Shown: positions 49,270 through 58,890, counted from the first letter of the stretch. The stretch is 64,000 bases of DNA from Pseudomonas tohonis (GCF_012767755.2 NZ_AP023189.1:3288001-3352000); one strand, 5' to 3'. The notes: generated by a model from the letters alone, not told the origin. Made by a program: numbers and translations.

Positions 49270-49278
49270 GATCTGTCC

Positions 49279-50514
49279 TCAGAAGAAGGTGATGTCGGAA
49301 GCGGAATGGCTGGCACCCGCGCTGCCCGAGCCGCCCTTGCGGCCGTGGTGGATGGCGTGCTGTTCGGGGGTGGTGTAGGTGCTGGAGAGTTCGTCGAGCC
49401 AGGAGCGGGCGTCCACGTGGCGGGCATCGTCCTCCACCAGGTGCTGGGCCAGGCGGCCGATGTCGTCGCGCATGTGGCCGAGCATCTGGCTGACCCTGTC
49501 CTGGAACTGCAGGGCCACCAGCACCTCGGAGATTTCCTCGCCGACCACGGCGTTGTCGTTGCGCAGGGCGTTGCCGTGCTCCACCAGGCGAGTGGCGCCG
49601 GAGCGGAACTGGGCGATCACCTGGCGGATCACCTGGCTGGCGTTCTCCAGGGTCCCGGCGTCGCGGGTGGCGTGTTCGTTGGAGACCTGGAGGGTGCGCT
49701 CGATGGCGCCGCTGACGGTCTCGATGGTGTCGCCGATGCGCTTGCCGGTTTCCTCGGAGAGGGTGGAGAGCTTGCGCACTTCGTCGGCGACCACGGCGAA
49801 GCCGCGGCCGGCCTCACCGGCGCGGGCGGCTTCGATGGCAGCGTTCAGGGCCAGCAGGTTGGTCTGCTTGGCCACATCGCCCACTTCCTTGGCCATGGTG
49901 CGCAGCTGGGCGGTGTAGCTGTTCAGCCGCTCCACCTCCTGCAGCAGGCTCTCCTTGCTGGAGAGCGCCAGGCGCAGCTGGCTGACGATGTCCTCCAGCT
50001 CCACCTCGCTCTGGGCCAGCAGGGTGACCAGGGCATCGCTGTCGGCCTGCATGCCGCTGGAGACGGCGTCGCTGATGCGGCCGGCGAGGCGGGCGAAGCG
50101 CTCGGACAAGGCTTCGATGGCGGTCTGGGTCTGGTGGCGGGCGGATTCGATCTGCGCCGACCAGATCGGCGCGATGCTGACGCACAGCTCCGGCAGGCCC
50201 TGCACATGGCGCTCGGCTTCGAGTCGGGCACCTTCGGCCAGGGCTTCGTCGCGGGCCCGGTTGAGTGCCTGTTCATGAACGGCGCCGTGCTGGGCGAGGA
50301 CGACCCACAGCAGCAGCGTGGGCGCCACGGCCGCCAGGGCCCAGGCCGGGGAGGGGAACTGGCTGGCCGTCCAGAACAGCAGCGCGCAACCGGCACCGCA
50401 GAGGGCGATGGGCAGCCAGGGGACGCTGGAAGTGGGGGTCGGGCTCGTCACGGTCGCGCTCCTTGAGGACACGGGGCCCGCAGCGGCGATGCGTTGCGGG
50501 GGTGTGTCCAGCAT
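49279..50514 (-). CDS. Membrane-anchored chemoreceptor lacking a sensor domain, C-terminal DITFF
   Basis: A 411-residue receptor. Two hydrophobic helices (about 34-53 and 58-74) are separated by only a few residues, so no periplasmic ligand domain exists; the rest is a cytosolic signalling region with tip [19 protein letters not shown]. The protein ends in an acidic-aromatic DITFF. The end could be a docking peptide, comparable in position (not sequence) to the CheR-tethering pentapeptide of other receptors. It lies 9 nt before cheY. Confidence 0.85.
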   Translation of the reverse strand: MLDTPPQRIAAAGPVSSRSATVTSPTPTSSVPWLPIALCGAGCALLFWTASQFPSPAWALAAVAPTLLLWVVLAQHGAVHEQALNRARDEALAEGARLEAERHVQGLPELCVSIAPIWSAQIESARHQTQTAIEALSERFARLAGRISDAVSSGMQADSDALVTLLAQSEVELEDIVSQLRLALSSKESLLQEVERLNSYTAQLRTMAKEVGDVAKQTNLLALNAAIEAARAGEAGRGFAVVADEVRKLSTLSEETGKRIGDTIETVSGAIERTLQVSNEHATRDAGTLENASQVIRQVIAQFRSGATRLVEHGNALRNDNAVVGEEISEVLVALQFQDRVSQMLGHMRDDIGRLAQHLVEDDARHVDARSWLDELSSTYTTPEQHAIHHGRKGGSGSAGASHSASDITFF

Positions 50515-50649
50515 GAGCGCGAGGGGTGTCCGGCCCTATCGTCCTATCCCGGTGATGGCATAGGGACATCCTGTTTTTATGTAGGGATTTCCCGAGGGGC
50601 TTGCTCAGCTTCGCATCACAGCGGAGTGGCGCCATGCGGCGCCGGCCGC

Positions 50650-51279
50650 TCAGGCCGTCAGGCCGTGGGTCATGGCGTACTTGATGATGTCGGCGTTGCA
50701 GGTGAAGCCCATTTTCTCCATCAGCCGGGTCTTGTGGGTGCTGACGGTCTTGTTGCTGATCACCAGCTGGTCGGCGATCTGGTTGACGCTGAGGCCCTGG
50801 GCCAGCAGGCGGAGGATCTGGAACTCGCGGTCGGAGAGCTGAGCGGCCGCGTCGTCCGTGGGGCTGCTGCTGGCGAAGGCGAGCTGCTCGGCGATACGCG
50901 GGTCGAGGTAGCGGCCGCCGTCGGCCACCCGGTGGATGGCGGCGAGCAGGGTTTCCGGGTTGTGGTCCTTGGTCAGGTAGCCGCTGGCGCCGGCGCGCAG
51001 GGCGCGTTGGGCGATCTGCGCCTCGTTGTGCATGCTCAGCACCAGGATCGGCAGGCGTGGATAGCGGCCGTGCACGCGGCTGATCAGGTCCTCGCCACTG
51101 AGCCCGGGCATGCTCATGTCCAGCAGCAGCAGGTCGAATTCGCCCAGCCGCAGCTGCTCCAGCACCTGGGCACCGTTCTCCGCCTCGGCCGCCACCTGCA
51201 GGCGGGCGTCGAACTCGATGAGTTGCTTGAGGCCGCCGCGCATGATGGCGTGGTCGTCGGCGATGAGGATGCGGGTCAT
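50650..51279 (-). CDS. NarL/FixJ-type response regulator
   Basis: A 209-residue regulator with an N-terminal receiver (Asp54 in LLLLDMSMPGLSG) and a C-terminal LuxR-type helix-turn-helix (about 145-205, LSDREFQILRLLAQGLSVNQIADQ split over the motif). It overlaps the upstream kinase stop by 4 nt (ATGA), so they form a two-component pair. It precedes the chemosensory genes by about 135 nt; whether it controls them is unknown. Confidence 0.92.
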   Translation of the reverse strand: MTRILIADDHAIMRGGLKQLIEFDARLQVAAEAENGAQVLEQLRLGEFDLLLLDMSMPGLSGEDLISRVHGRYPRLPILVLSMHNEAQIAQRALRAGASGYLTKDHNPETLLAAIHRVADGGRYLDPRIAEQLAFASSSPTDDAAAQLSDREFQILRLLAQGLSVNQIADQLVISNKTVSTHKTRLMEKMGFTCNADIIKYAMTHGLTA

Positions 51280-53099
51280 GCAGTCTCCGTAGGCTCGTTG
51301 ACGGGAAAGGTGGCTTGCACCGTCGTGCCCTGGCCCGGGTGGCTGAAGATCACCACCTCGCCGCCCAGGCTGGTGCCGCGCTCGCGCATGCCGGCCAGGC
51401 CCAGGGAGCGCCTGCCGACCTTGGCCGGGTCGAAGCCGTGGCCGTTGTCGGTGATGTCCAGCACGTAGCGGTCATCGACCTGCTCCAGGCTGACCACCGC
51501 GCGGCTGGCACCTGAATGACGAGCGATGTTGGTGAGTGCTTCCTGGACGATGCGGAAGGCGGTGGTCGCCTGGCTGTCGTCCAGTGCCGGTGCTCCGCTA
51601 TGGGCCACGAGCTCGAAGGTGATGTGCGCATGGTGGCTGCGGAACTCGTCGATCAGCCACTCCAGGGCCGGGTAGAGCCCCATGTTCAATGCTGCTGGAC
51701 GCAAGCTGGTGGCGATGAAGCGCACCACGCCGATGGTGCGATCGCACAGGGCCATGAGCCGTTCCACGTCCTCACCCAGCCCCGGGGCCTGCTCGCCGTA
51801 CTTCAGGCGCAGCAGGGAAATGCCCATGCGCAGGGCGGTGAGGTGCTGGCCCAGTTCGTCGTGGATCTCCCGGGCGATCAGCTTGCGCTCCTCCTCGCGG
51901 GCGCTTTCCCGGCGACTGGACAACTCGCGCAGCTGGCGGTTGCTGGCCGCCAGGCGCCGTTCGGCCTTGCGGATGCCGCTGATGTCGCGGGCCACCGAGA
52001 TGACGCTGGTCACCTCGCCCTCGGCGTTGCGCTCCGGCACCAGTTGCATGAGGTAGTGGATCTGCTGGTCGCTGGGGCCGTCGATGCCGTGGATCAGTTC
52101 CTCCTCCATGGACTCGCCGGTGGCGGCGACCTCGCGCACCAGGTCGCCCATGATGTCGACCTGGGAGTTGTCGCCGAAGACTTCCCGTGCCGGCCGGCCA
52201 CGAGCCTCCACCAGAGGCAGGCGGCATAGGGCTTCGAGGGCCGGGTTGGCGTAGAGCAGGCGGAAGTCGGGGCTCAGCCGGCCGATGGCGTCGTGGGTGT
52301 TCTCGATCAGCGCACGGAATTGCCGCTCGTTACGCAACAAGGCGTTGGCAATGCGCCGCCGTTCGGTGAAGTCGTGCATCAGTACGAGGCTGTAGGGGCG
52401 CTGGTCGTAACGGAATCTATTGAACTGCAACGTCACATAGCGTGGAGACTCCTCTCCCGGGGCGTGCAGCTCGCAACTGAGGACGCGCTGGGTGTCCAGC
52501 GCTTCCTGCAGGCCATCCTCGCGGGCGAACAGTTCTGCGAACTGCTCCGTCAACAGGGAAAGCACCGGTGCCAGCGGCTGACCGACGAGGTGCTGGCGCG
52601 GCTGGCCGATCAGTTGGCAGGCGGCTTCGTTGAGATAGCGGATGTTCTGCTCGCCATCGAGCAGCAGGGCGCCATCGGCGGTGTAGTCCAGGGCGAAGCT
52701 CAGCAGGTGCATCTGCTCGGCCCGCTCCCGGTGCCCGGCAAGGGGTTGCAGGCGCACCAGGTAGTGGGTGGGCTGGCTGCGACCGTCCTCCACCATGCTC
52801 AAGCCCAGGTGCAGCCAGCGGTGCTCGCCGGACGAGGTGGTGAAACGCATCTCGCCGCAGGACAGGTCGTCGTGCTGGCGACGTGCACGGTCAAGGGCCT
52901 CGCCCATTGCCTGGCGATCCCCGGGGTGCAGCAGGCTGTCCAGTCGTATGCCGAGCAGGGTCTGTCGGGAGCGCCCGAGCAGCTCCTCCGAGGCTCGGTT
53001 GACGTGGCGTACGGTGCCGTCCAGTTCGAGCAATGCCAGCCCCACCGACGACGACTCGAATGCCCGACGAAAGATATCTCCCCCGGCGCTGTGGCCCAT
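51276..53099 (-). CDS. Soluble PAS-containing sensor histidine kinase (HisKA_3 type)
   Basis: A 607-residue kinase with no transmembrane helix. Three PAS-like segments span about 1-130, 135-260 and 265-390. HisKA_3 phospho-His is in AREIHDELGQHLTALRMG (about 410), and the HATPase region has QEALTNIARHSGAS and DNGHGFD. The start MGHSAGG has AGGGGAG just upstream; an in-frame extension lacks support. It pairs with the NarL-type regulator. Cytosolic PAS sensing (redox, gas or small molecule) is likely; the cue is unknown. Confidence 0.9.
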   Translation of the reverse strand: MGHSAGGDIFRRAFESSSVGLALLELDGTVRHVNRASEELLGRSRQTLLGIRLDSLLHPGDRQAMGEALDRARRQHDDLSCGEMRFTTSSGEHRWLHLGLSMVEDGRSQPTHYLVRLQPLAGHRERAEQMHLLSFALDYTADGALLLDGEQNIRYLNEAACQLIGQPRQHLVGQPLAPVLSLLTEQFAELFAREDGLQEALDTQRVLSCELHAPGEESPRYVTLQFNRFRYDQRPYSLVLMHDFTERRRIANALLRNERQFRALIENTHDAIGRLSPDFRLLYANPALEALCRLPLVEARGRPAREVFGDNSQVDIMGDLVREVAATGESMEEELIHGIDGPSDQQIHYLMQLVPERNAEGEVTSVISVARDISGIRKAERRLAASNRQLRELSSRRESAREEERKLIAREIHDELGQHLTALRMGISLLRLKYGEQAPGLGEDVERLMALCDRTIGVVRFIATSLRPAALNMGLYPALEWLIDEFRSHHAHITFELVAHSGAPALDDSQATTAFRIVQEALTNIARHSGASRAVVSLEQVDDRYVLDITDNGHGFDPAKVGRRSLGLAGMRERGTSLGGEVVIFSHPGQGTTVQATFPVNEPTETA

Positions 53100-53221
53100 G
53101 ACTCCCCTGCTCACATGCGGTGCGACTGACGGAGTATGGATCAGTGGCGAAATGCTGGCAGGATTTTGCTCAGGCCAGGCATGGGTGCGGCAGATCCGGG
53201 CAGACGGCCGCCTCCTCCCGC

Positions 53222-54112
53222 TCAGCGCTTTCGGGGTCTTTGCGGCGGCGCGTCTGAGCGGGCCTCGTGCGGCGGCCTGGGGCTGTCGCCGTCGCTGCGC
53301 ACCTGGGCATGGCTGATCAGGGCGAAGATCAGGCTGCCGCCGACGATATTGCCGGCCAGGGTGGGGCCGGCGAAGGTCAGCCAGAATTCGCGCCAGTCGA
53401 GATGCCCGGCGAACACGAGGTAGGAGACCTCGGCCGAGCCGACCACTATGTGGGTGAAGTCGCCGAGCGCCATCAGGTAGGTGATGAGGATGATGATCCA
53501 CAGCTTGGCGCTTTCCTGGGAGGGGATCATCCAGACCATGGTGGCGATCATCCAGCCGGAGACGATGCCCTTGGCGAACATCTGCCCGATGTCGTTCTCC
53601 ATCACCTTGCGGCCGATGTCGAGGAAGGCGGCGTCGGTGGCGGCATCGAAGATCGGCAGGCGCAGCATCACCCAGGCCACCAGCAGGGTGCCGGCCAGGT
53701 TGCCCGCCAGCACCACGCTCCACAGGCGCAGCAGGCGCCCGACGTTGTTCAGGGTGGGTTTGCTCATCACCGGCAGCACGGCGGTGAGGGTGTTCTCGGT
53801 GAACAGTTGCTGGCGCGCGAGGATCACCGCGAGGAAGCCGGCGCAATAGCCGAGGCTGGCGATCACCTTGCTCGCCTCGCCGTCGGGCAGGCGCGAGTTG
53901 AACAGCCCCATGGCCATCAGCGACAGGCCCATGGTCAGCCCGGCGGCCAGCGCCGACCACCAGAGCGCGGCGACGTTGCGCTCCAGTTCCTGGTCGCCCT
54001 GGGTGCGGATGATCTCGTGCAGCACCGCCGCGCGGGGCGGCTGGTTTTCGTTGACGTCCTGCTTCTCGCGGGCGGATAGCCCCGGCGTCTTGCCGTCGTT
54101 GGCCTGGCTCAT
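53222..54112 (-). CDS. Formate/nitrite transporter (FNT) family channel, YfdC-like
   Basis: A 296-residue membrane protein with about six transmembrane helices in residues 45-270 and polar, charged ends. The FNT features GDFTHIVVGSAEV and GPTLAGNIVGGSLIFA are present. The long polar N-terminus (about 45 residues) and the Arg/Pro-rich tail resemble YfdC rather than FocA. The substrate (formate, nitrite or another small anion) is not determinable. It lies alone, 122 nt beyond the kinase gene. Confidence 0.85.
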   Translation of the reverse strand: MSQANDGKTPGLSAREKQDVNENQPPRAAVLHEIIRTQGDQELERNVAALWWSALAAGLTMGLSLMAMGLFNSRLPDGEASKVIASLGYCAGFLAVILARQQLFTENTLTAVLPVMSKPTLNNVGRLLRLWSVVLAGNLAGTLLVAWVMLRLPIFDAATDAAFLDIGRKVMENDIGQMFAKGIVSGWMIATMVWMIPSQESAKLWIIILITYLMALGDFTHIVVGSAEVSYLVFAGHLDWREFWLTFAGPTLAGNIVGGSLIFALISHAQVRSDGDSPRPPHEARSDAPPQRPRKR

Positions 54113-54341
54113 GCGGGTTACCGTTGTGGTTGGGCGTATCGGTTGATCGTCGGAAGGCCCGGGAAGTTCGCCGGCTCGTGCTTGTCAGTGGCGGGTGGCT
54201 GGCTACGCTTTCATCACCCCATCGACGATACGCCGCGAGCGGCGCCGTCGATCACAGCGAGGCGGGGCCGCTCTGGGCGAAGGTGGCGGCCGTGCCGGTG
54301 GTTCGCTACACGGCCTTCGGCTTCCAGGGCAACGAAAGAAG

Positions 54342-54668
54342 ATGGGATGGGACCTGAGCAAGCGCAACGGCGCCGGGCACAAGGGATTCGTCACCGACCT
54401 GGCATTCCATGCGGCGGAGCAGGGCGAGCCCGCCTACCAGGACAGATCGGCCGGCTGTGGAGACACCCAGCAGGGCTGCACTTATTTCAATATCGATGGC
54501 TTGAGCGTCTGCATGGTGGGGCATATCCACGTGCAGTTGCAGGTGGCGCGTAGCGGCGCCGGTTCGTCGGCGGGCTGGCTGGGCTGGTCGGCACGGCTGG
54601 CCGAGCCCCGTTTCGCCGCGCTGGCGGGGGCCGGTCACTTGCCGATGGGAGGAAGGCAGGCCCGTTGA
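54342..54668 (+). CDS. Uncertain small ORF, possibly remnant of a broken gene
   Basis: A 108-residue frame beginning MGWDLSKRNGAGHK, with G/C-rich third positions through most of its length. It matches no family I know. A second frame immediately upstream (about 54229-54357) also has coding-like codon use and ends where this one begins, so a single frameshifted gene is possible. No good ribosome-binding site is seen. It may be spurious. Confidence 0.25.
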   Translation: MGWDLSKRNGAGHKGFVTDLAFHAAEQGEPAYQDRSAGCGDTQQGCTYFNIDGLSVCMVGHIHVQLQVARSGAGSSAGWLGWSARLAEPRFAALAGAGHLPMGGRQAR

Positions 54669-54717
54669 GGGGCCTGCGCGGAAGGAGCCTCGGGCAACGC
54701 CGTGCCCGCTGGCGTGA

Positions 54718-54748
54718 AGTGGACCCCCGCGTTCGCGGGGATGACGGG
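54718..54748. repeat. CCCCGCG-TT-CGCGGGG hairpin element
   Basis: The sequence GTGGACCCCCGCGTTCGCGG continues into a GGATGAC flank and forms a 7-bp GC stem at 54725-54740. It lies downstream of the GNAT gene on the minus strand and could terminate it. Similar elements are at 13343-13370 and a partial one near 39748-39760. Confidence 0.55.
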
Positions 54749-54768
54749 GTAGCGGAAGGCGGCGGGGG

Positions 54769-55332
54769 CTACAGGTCCAGGCGGTGGATGACCTGGGTCG
54801 GGTCTTCCTCGTCGCGACGGCGCTGCAGGCCGAACTTGCGGGCCAGGCCACGCATGCCGGCGTTGCTCGCCGAATCGATGGAGTACAGCTGGCGGAAGCC
54901 GTTGCGACGGGCGCAGTCCGCCAGGTGCTGGAAGAGGATGCCGCCCAGGCCGCGACGCAGCCACTGGTCGGCCACCGTGACCGCGAACTCGCATTGGCCG
55001 AGCTCGCCGACCCGGGCGTAGCGGCTGATGCCGACTTCCAGCAGCTCGCCGTCCACGTGCGCCAGGGCGACGAGGGCGACGCGATCCTTGTCATCGACGT
55101 CCATCAACTGGTCGAGCAGGGGCGGGGCCACCTCGCGGAATTCGCCCAGGAAGCGGTTGTGGCGGGCTTCCGGGGACAGGCGGTTGATGAAGGCGCGTTC
55201 GCGCTCGCGGTCTTCCGCACGTAGCGGGCGGATCAGCACGTGGGTGCCGTCTTCCAGGGGCTCGATCCAGTACTCGCCCCGGGGCGATGCATGCAGTGGC
55301 TTGGCTGCGAGGGCGGCGTTGAGAGCGGACAT
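54769..55332 (-). CDS. GNAT-family N-acetyltransferase
   Basis: A 187-residue acetyltransferase. The motif A region is visible in VADQWLRRGLGGILFQHLADCA, where R-R-G-L-G-G binds acetyl-CoA, and it follows FAVTV. The N-terminal part has VLIRPLRAEDRERERAFINRLS. The acceptor substrate is unknown; the domain resembles stand-alone versions of the acetyltransferase module of Pat-type protein acetyltransferases. Monocistronic, as neighbours are unrelated. Confidence 0.88.
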   Translation of the reverse strand: MSALNAALAAKPLHASPRGEYWIEPLEDGTHVLIRPLRAEDRERERAFINRLSPEARHNRFLGEFREVAPPLLDQLMDVDDKDRVALVALAHVDGELLEVGISRYARVGELGQCEFAVTVADQWLRRGLGGILFQHLADCARRNGFRQLYSIDSASNAGMRGLARKFGLQRRRDEEDPTQVIHRLDL

Positions 55333-55548
55333 GGCTGTCTCCAGGTAGGGGGAAAAGGGGCGGCGCGTTGCGCCTGTGCCTCCTGTTTACCCTCATGGCG
55401 GGACGCCTGATTGATCGAAGTCAAAATGCACGGGTCGGTGCCCTGCGCCGGGTTGTCGCAGGGGCCGCGCGGAGGGGACTGACCCAGGTCAATCCGTCCC
55501 CCGTGGCGGGCAGTAGCGTAAGGATGAAACCACTGCCGGAGAACACCC

Positions 55549-55752
55549 ATGGACACTCGTGACTGTGCATCCGCACACGCGCTGATCGAATTGCTGCTGA
55601 TGGGCTGCGACGGCCAGGAGCGGCCTTCCTCGCCACTGCTGGCCGGGCTGCTGTCGGCCCGGACGCCGGGCGCACGCCCCGCATCCCCGCATATGGGCAA
55701 CGCGCTGATGTCCGGCGGCCTGATGCCCCGGGCCTATTCGCGCAGGGATTGA
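55549..55752 (+). CDS. Small hypothetical protein
   Basis: A 67-residue frame (MDTRDCASAHALIELL...). GGAG lies about 8 nt before the ATG, and the first third could form an amphipathic helix with a Leu-rich face. No family is recognised. It is flanked by gene-free sequence on the downstream side. Codon use is compatible with coding, but its shortness leaves it doubtful. Confidence 0.35.
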   Translation: MDTRDCASAHALIELLLMGCDGQERPSSPLLAGLLSARTPGARPASPHMGNALMSGGLMPRAYSRRD

Positions 55753-56398
55753 CTAGCCCCTTTCCAGCCAGACGACCGCAGGAGCGAATTCATTCGCGAT
55801 GGGGTGCGCGGGTGTTCGCAGTGCTGTGCTGGCTGCAGGTCTTTCGCGAATGAATGGGCTCCGTCTGCGTTAGCTGTCGTGAGCTTGATTCGAAGCCTCA
55901 AGCACAGTGTTTTTCCGGGTATTCATGGCTCCCTGTCACGCCCGCCGCGTGGGTTTCGCTTCGCTCTACGCCACCCTACGGAAGCCATCGCGCCCCGAAC
56001 GTGATGCGCACACCGATGAGGATGCTGGCGAAGACGTTGGAGCAGCGGAAACGCCCCTCCAGGAGGCCGAACGCAGTCGTTGCGCCGGGGGACGAGCGGC
56101 ATGGATGCCGCGAGAGGCGCGCCAGGCCATGGATGGCCCATCGCGCCGGCCCCCAGAGCGACAACGGAGTGAGGGCACCCGACGCAGTCGGGCCGGATGA
56201 TGGGGCAAGCTCTTTTGGTTTCTTTTGGGTGGTTCGGCACCCCGACGACTGCGAAAAGTGACTCGCCCGGGGGGGCGAAACCAGAAGCATCAGCAAAGCT
56301 CGGCAATCAGCTGGGCTCGAAACCTTCTAGCAACAATTAACGCACACAGATCCTATGACTTCGTTCCCACAGGGTGGCAGAGGGATGATTACCGGCCG
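55753..56398. other. Repeat-rich intergenic region
   Basis: No convincing gene in 646 nt. An inverted pair of GGAGCGAATTCATTCGCGA-type elements lies at 55781-55799 and 55844-55862 (17 of 19 positions pair). Further on, the sequence around 56200-56300 (CTTTTGGTTTCTTTTGGGTG and following) resembles repeat-like intergenic DNA of Pseudomonas. The apparent ORFs here overlap each other on both strands and are rejected. Confidence 0.55.
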
Positions 56399-57016
56399 TT
56401 ATATTACGAATCGTACTATCGCCACGAAGTGCAGCAGGCTCCCGGCGATGACGAACAGGTGCCAGATGCCGTGCCAGTGGCGGAAGCGGCTGTCGAAGGC
56501 GAAGAAGATGATGCCAACGGTGTAGAACACCCCGCCGGCGGCCAGCCAGGTGAAGCCGGTGGTGCCCAGGGCGGCGATCAGGGGCTTGAGGGCGATGAGG
56601 ACGATCCAGCCCATCACCGCGTAGATGATGATCGACAGGACCCGCGCCTCGGAGCGGGGCTTGATCTCCTGCAGCATGCCGATGATGCCGAGCGTCCAGA
56701 CGATGCCGAACAGCGTCCAGCCCCAGGCGCCCTCGAGGGTGACCAGGCAGAAGGGCGTGTAGCTGCCGGCGATCAGCAGGTAGATCGACAGGTGATCGAG
56801 CTTGCGCATGATCACCTTCGCCCGCCCGCGCACGCTGTGGTAGACGGTGGAGATGCTGTAGAGCATCACCAGGGTCACGCCGTAGATGGCGACGCTGACG
56901 ATCTTCGTCGTGCTGCCATCCAGCGCCGCCAGCACCAGCAGCCAGACGGCGCCGATGCCTGCCAGCAGCGCGCCGACCAGGTGGGTCCAGGCGTTGAAAC
57001 GTTCTCCGTGATACAT
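56399..57016 (-). CDS. HlyIII/YqfA-family membrane protein
   Basis: A 205-residue integral membrane protein with seven hydrophobic helices. The conserved motifs RFNAWTHLVGA, STVYHSV, KLDHLSIYLLIAGSYTP and HWHGIWHLFV, with the metal-binding His/Asp residues, place it in the hemolysin III / PAQR group. The name is historical; a hydrolase or lipid-related role is suspected for the family. It starts at 57016; upstream frames lack homology. PPK2 lies 127 nt upstream in the same direction. Confidence 0.9.
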   Translation of the reverse strand: MYHGERFNAWTHLVGALLAGIGAVWLLVLAALDGSTTKIVSVAIYGVTLVMLYSISTVYHSVRGRAKVIMRKLDHLSIYLLIAGSYTPFCLVTLEGAWGWTLFGIVWTLGIIGMLQEIKPRSEARVLSIIIYAVMGWIVLIALKPLIAALGTTGFTWLAAGGVFYTVGIIFFAFDSRFRHWHGIWHLFVIAGSLLHFVAIVRFVI

Positions 57017-57143
57017 GCACCGCTTCCTCGAATCGCCGCGACGTTGCAGCGCGCCGGTCTTGATAGCTGAAAATGCCGGGCGCCGCGATAGTTCTGTGTC
57101 TGCGATGCCTTCTCACGCGGGTGAGTCACGCCGGAGATGATGC

Positions 57144-58061
57144 TCAGTAGACCTCGGGCACGAGGATCTCGCGGGGCGTCGGGTTGCGCACGTAGTCGGC
57201 GTGGCGCAGGCGCTGCGGCAACTGGACGCTGGGCTGTTCGACTTCCTCGTAGGGCATCTGGCCGAGCAGGTGGTGGATGCAGTTGAGCCGCGCCTTCTTC
57301 TTGTCGTCGGCCTGTACCACCCACCAGGGCGCCTCCTCGATGTGGGTGCGTTCGAGCATGATTTCCTTGGCCTTGGTATAGGCCTCCCAGCGCCGGCGGG
57401 ACTCCAGGTCCATGGGGCTGAGCTTCCACTGCTTGAGCGGATCGTGGATGCGCGCCAGGAAGCGCAGGTGCTGTTCCCTGTCGGAGATGGAGAACCAGTA
57501 CTTGATCAGCTGGATGCCCGAGCGCACCAGCATCCGCTCGAACTCGGGCACGGTGCGGAAGAACTCCTCGTACTGTTCGTCGTTGCAGAACCCCATCACC
57601 CGCTCGACGCCGGCGCGGTTGTACCAGCTGCGGTCGAAGAGGACGATCTCGCCGGCGGCCGGCAGGTGCGAGACGTAACGCTGGAAATACCACTGGGTCC
57701 GTTCGCGGTCGTTGGGGGCGGGCAGTGCGGCGACGCGGCATACCCGGGGATTGAGGCGCTGGGTGATGCGCTTGATCACGCCACCCTTGCCGGCGGCGTC
57801 GCGGCCCTCGAAGAGGATCACCACCTTGTGCCCGGTCTTGACCACCCAGCTCTGCAGCTTCACCAGCTCGCCCTGCAGGCGGAACAGCTCCTGGAAATAG
57901 TTGCGCCGGGCCTGGCGTTCGGGACTCTCCTCGAGATGGTCGTCGAAGTAGGCGTCCAGGTCGTGGCCGTCCTCCAGCAGCTCCAGTTCGAGCTCTTCGT
58001 CGCTGTGATCCAGCAGTTCACGATGGATGCGCTGTGCCAGCAGGTCGTTGCCAATGCTCAT
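57144..58061 (-). CDS. ppk2: Polyphosphate kinase 2
   Basis: A 305-residue PPK2. Walker A is EGRDAAGKGGVIKRI, and Walker B is LFDRSWYNRAGVERV; the lid segment with KYWFSISDREQ is intact. PPK2 uses polyphosphate to phosphorylate nucleoside diphosphates (or the reverse). The start MSIGNDLL has AGGAGGTG 6-13 nt upstream, so the longer in-frame form is rejected. A short acidic N-terminal extension (about 15-50) precedes the catalytic domain. Confidence 0.93.
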   Translation of the reverse strand: MSIGNDLLAQRIHRELLDHSDEELELELLEDGHDLDAYFDDHLEESPERQARRNYFQELFRLQGELVKLQSWVVKTGHKVVILFEGRDAAGKGGVIKRITQRLNPRVCRVAALPAPNDRERTQWYFQRYVSHLPAAGEIVLFDRSWYNRAGVERVMGFCNDEQYEEFFRTVPEFERMLVRSGIQLIKYWFSISDREQHLRFLARIHDPLKQWKLSPMDLESRRRWEAYTKAKEIMLERTHIEEAPWWVVQADDKKKARLNCIHHLLGQMPYEEVEQPSVQLPQRLRHADYVRNPTPREILVPEVY

Positions 58062-58140
58062 CCGCCACCTCCTTGGTTGATCGATCCGGCGGAGGTTATG
58101 ACTCTTTTGTGACGCGCAGGTGACAGGGGCCGGAAACGAG

Positions 58141-58164
58141 CGAGCCCGCAGGGGCGCGGGCTCG
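58141..58164 (-). terminator. Rho-independent-like terminator after small lipoprotein gene
   Basis: CGAGCCCGC and GCGGGCTCG form a 9-bp stem with a 6-nt loop. Read on the minus strand it is followed by TTTCC and lies 66 nt beyond the lipoprotein stop. Confidence 0.6.
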
Positions 58165-58229
58165 TTGCTCGGGGCGTTAAAACCCGGCGCCCCGCACATC
58201 CCTGTGCTCAAGGCGACGGGGGGAAAGCG

Positions 58230-58604
58230 TCAGCTGCAGGGGGCCTGGGGGCCGCCGGTCATGGTTTCGACGTTGTTGAGGATCTGGTTGCCCTTGTTGA
58301 TCTTCTGGGCGTTCTCGACGTCCTGCATGGTGTAGCTGTTGTAGCCGTTGTTGGCGTTATTCATGTTGGCCTTGGTCTGCATGATGCTGGTGCCGATTTC
58401 CAGCAGGCTGCGACCGGTGGAGATCAGGTCCGCGGTGGCGTTGGGCGTGCAGGGGGCATTGGCCGATGCGACCTGGGTGCCGGCGGCGGCGTTGGCGGGC
58501 GGCGGGGTGAACAGGCCTTGGGTCTGGCCGTTCTGCGGGATGCAGCCGGTGGTGAGCAGGGTGGAGGCGAGGGCGAAACCGGCGGCGATTCCTTGGAGTT
58601 TCAT
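58230..58604 (-). CDS. Small putative lipoprotein
   Basis: A 124-residue exported protein. The signal peptide ends LLTTGC, with lipidated Cys21. The mature part is rich in Asn, Gln and Ala (NMNNANNGYNSYT) and has two further Cys residues (near 52 and 123). No family is recognised. A hairpin terminator follows. It is transcribed divergently from the LysR gene across 286 nt. Confidence 0.75.
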   Translation of the reverse strand: MKLQGIAAGFALASTLLTTGCIPQNGQTQGLFTPPPANAAAGTQVASANAPCTPNATADLISTGRSLLEIGTSIMQTKANMNNANNGYNSYTMQDVENAQKINKGNQILNNVETMTGGPQAPCS

Positions 58605-58890
58605 CGGGGCATTCCTTTGGTGCGTGATCCGGGCCTGCTGGGCGGCAGGTGTCGTTATCGGCGGGCGGCAGGGTGTGCCGCGTGGACCCGGAGCTGGCGG
58701 CGGGCCGTGGCGCCTGGAAGCAGTCTAGGGAGGGGGACCAGGCTCTTGAATAGTACGGGTGTGCTAGTGCCTGTGAACCATTCGCCACTTCGCGTGTCCC
58801 GGCCCGTGTCCGAGGCGCCGCGCCATGCATGAAGTCGGCTCGCCGCCGCGCTTATAATCGCCGCGTCCCCCCATTCGGAAACCAGCCCTC

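Noticed and set aside
55854..56306. Several mutually overlapping ORFs on both strands
   Set aside because: They cover repeat-like intergenic DNA, and none has a start signal or a recognisable product.
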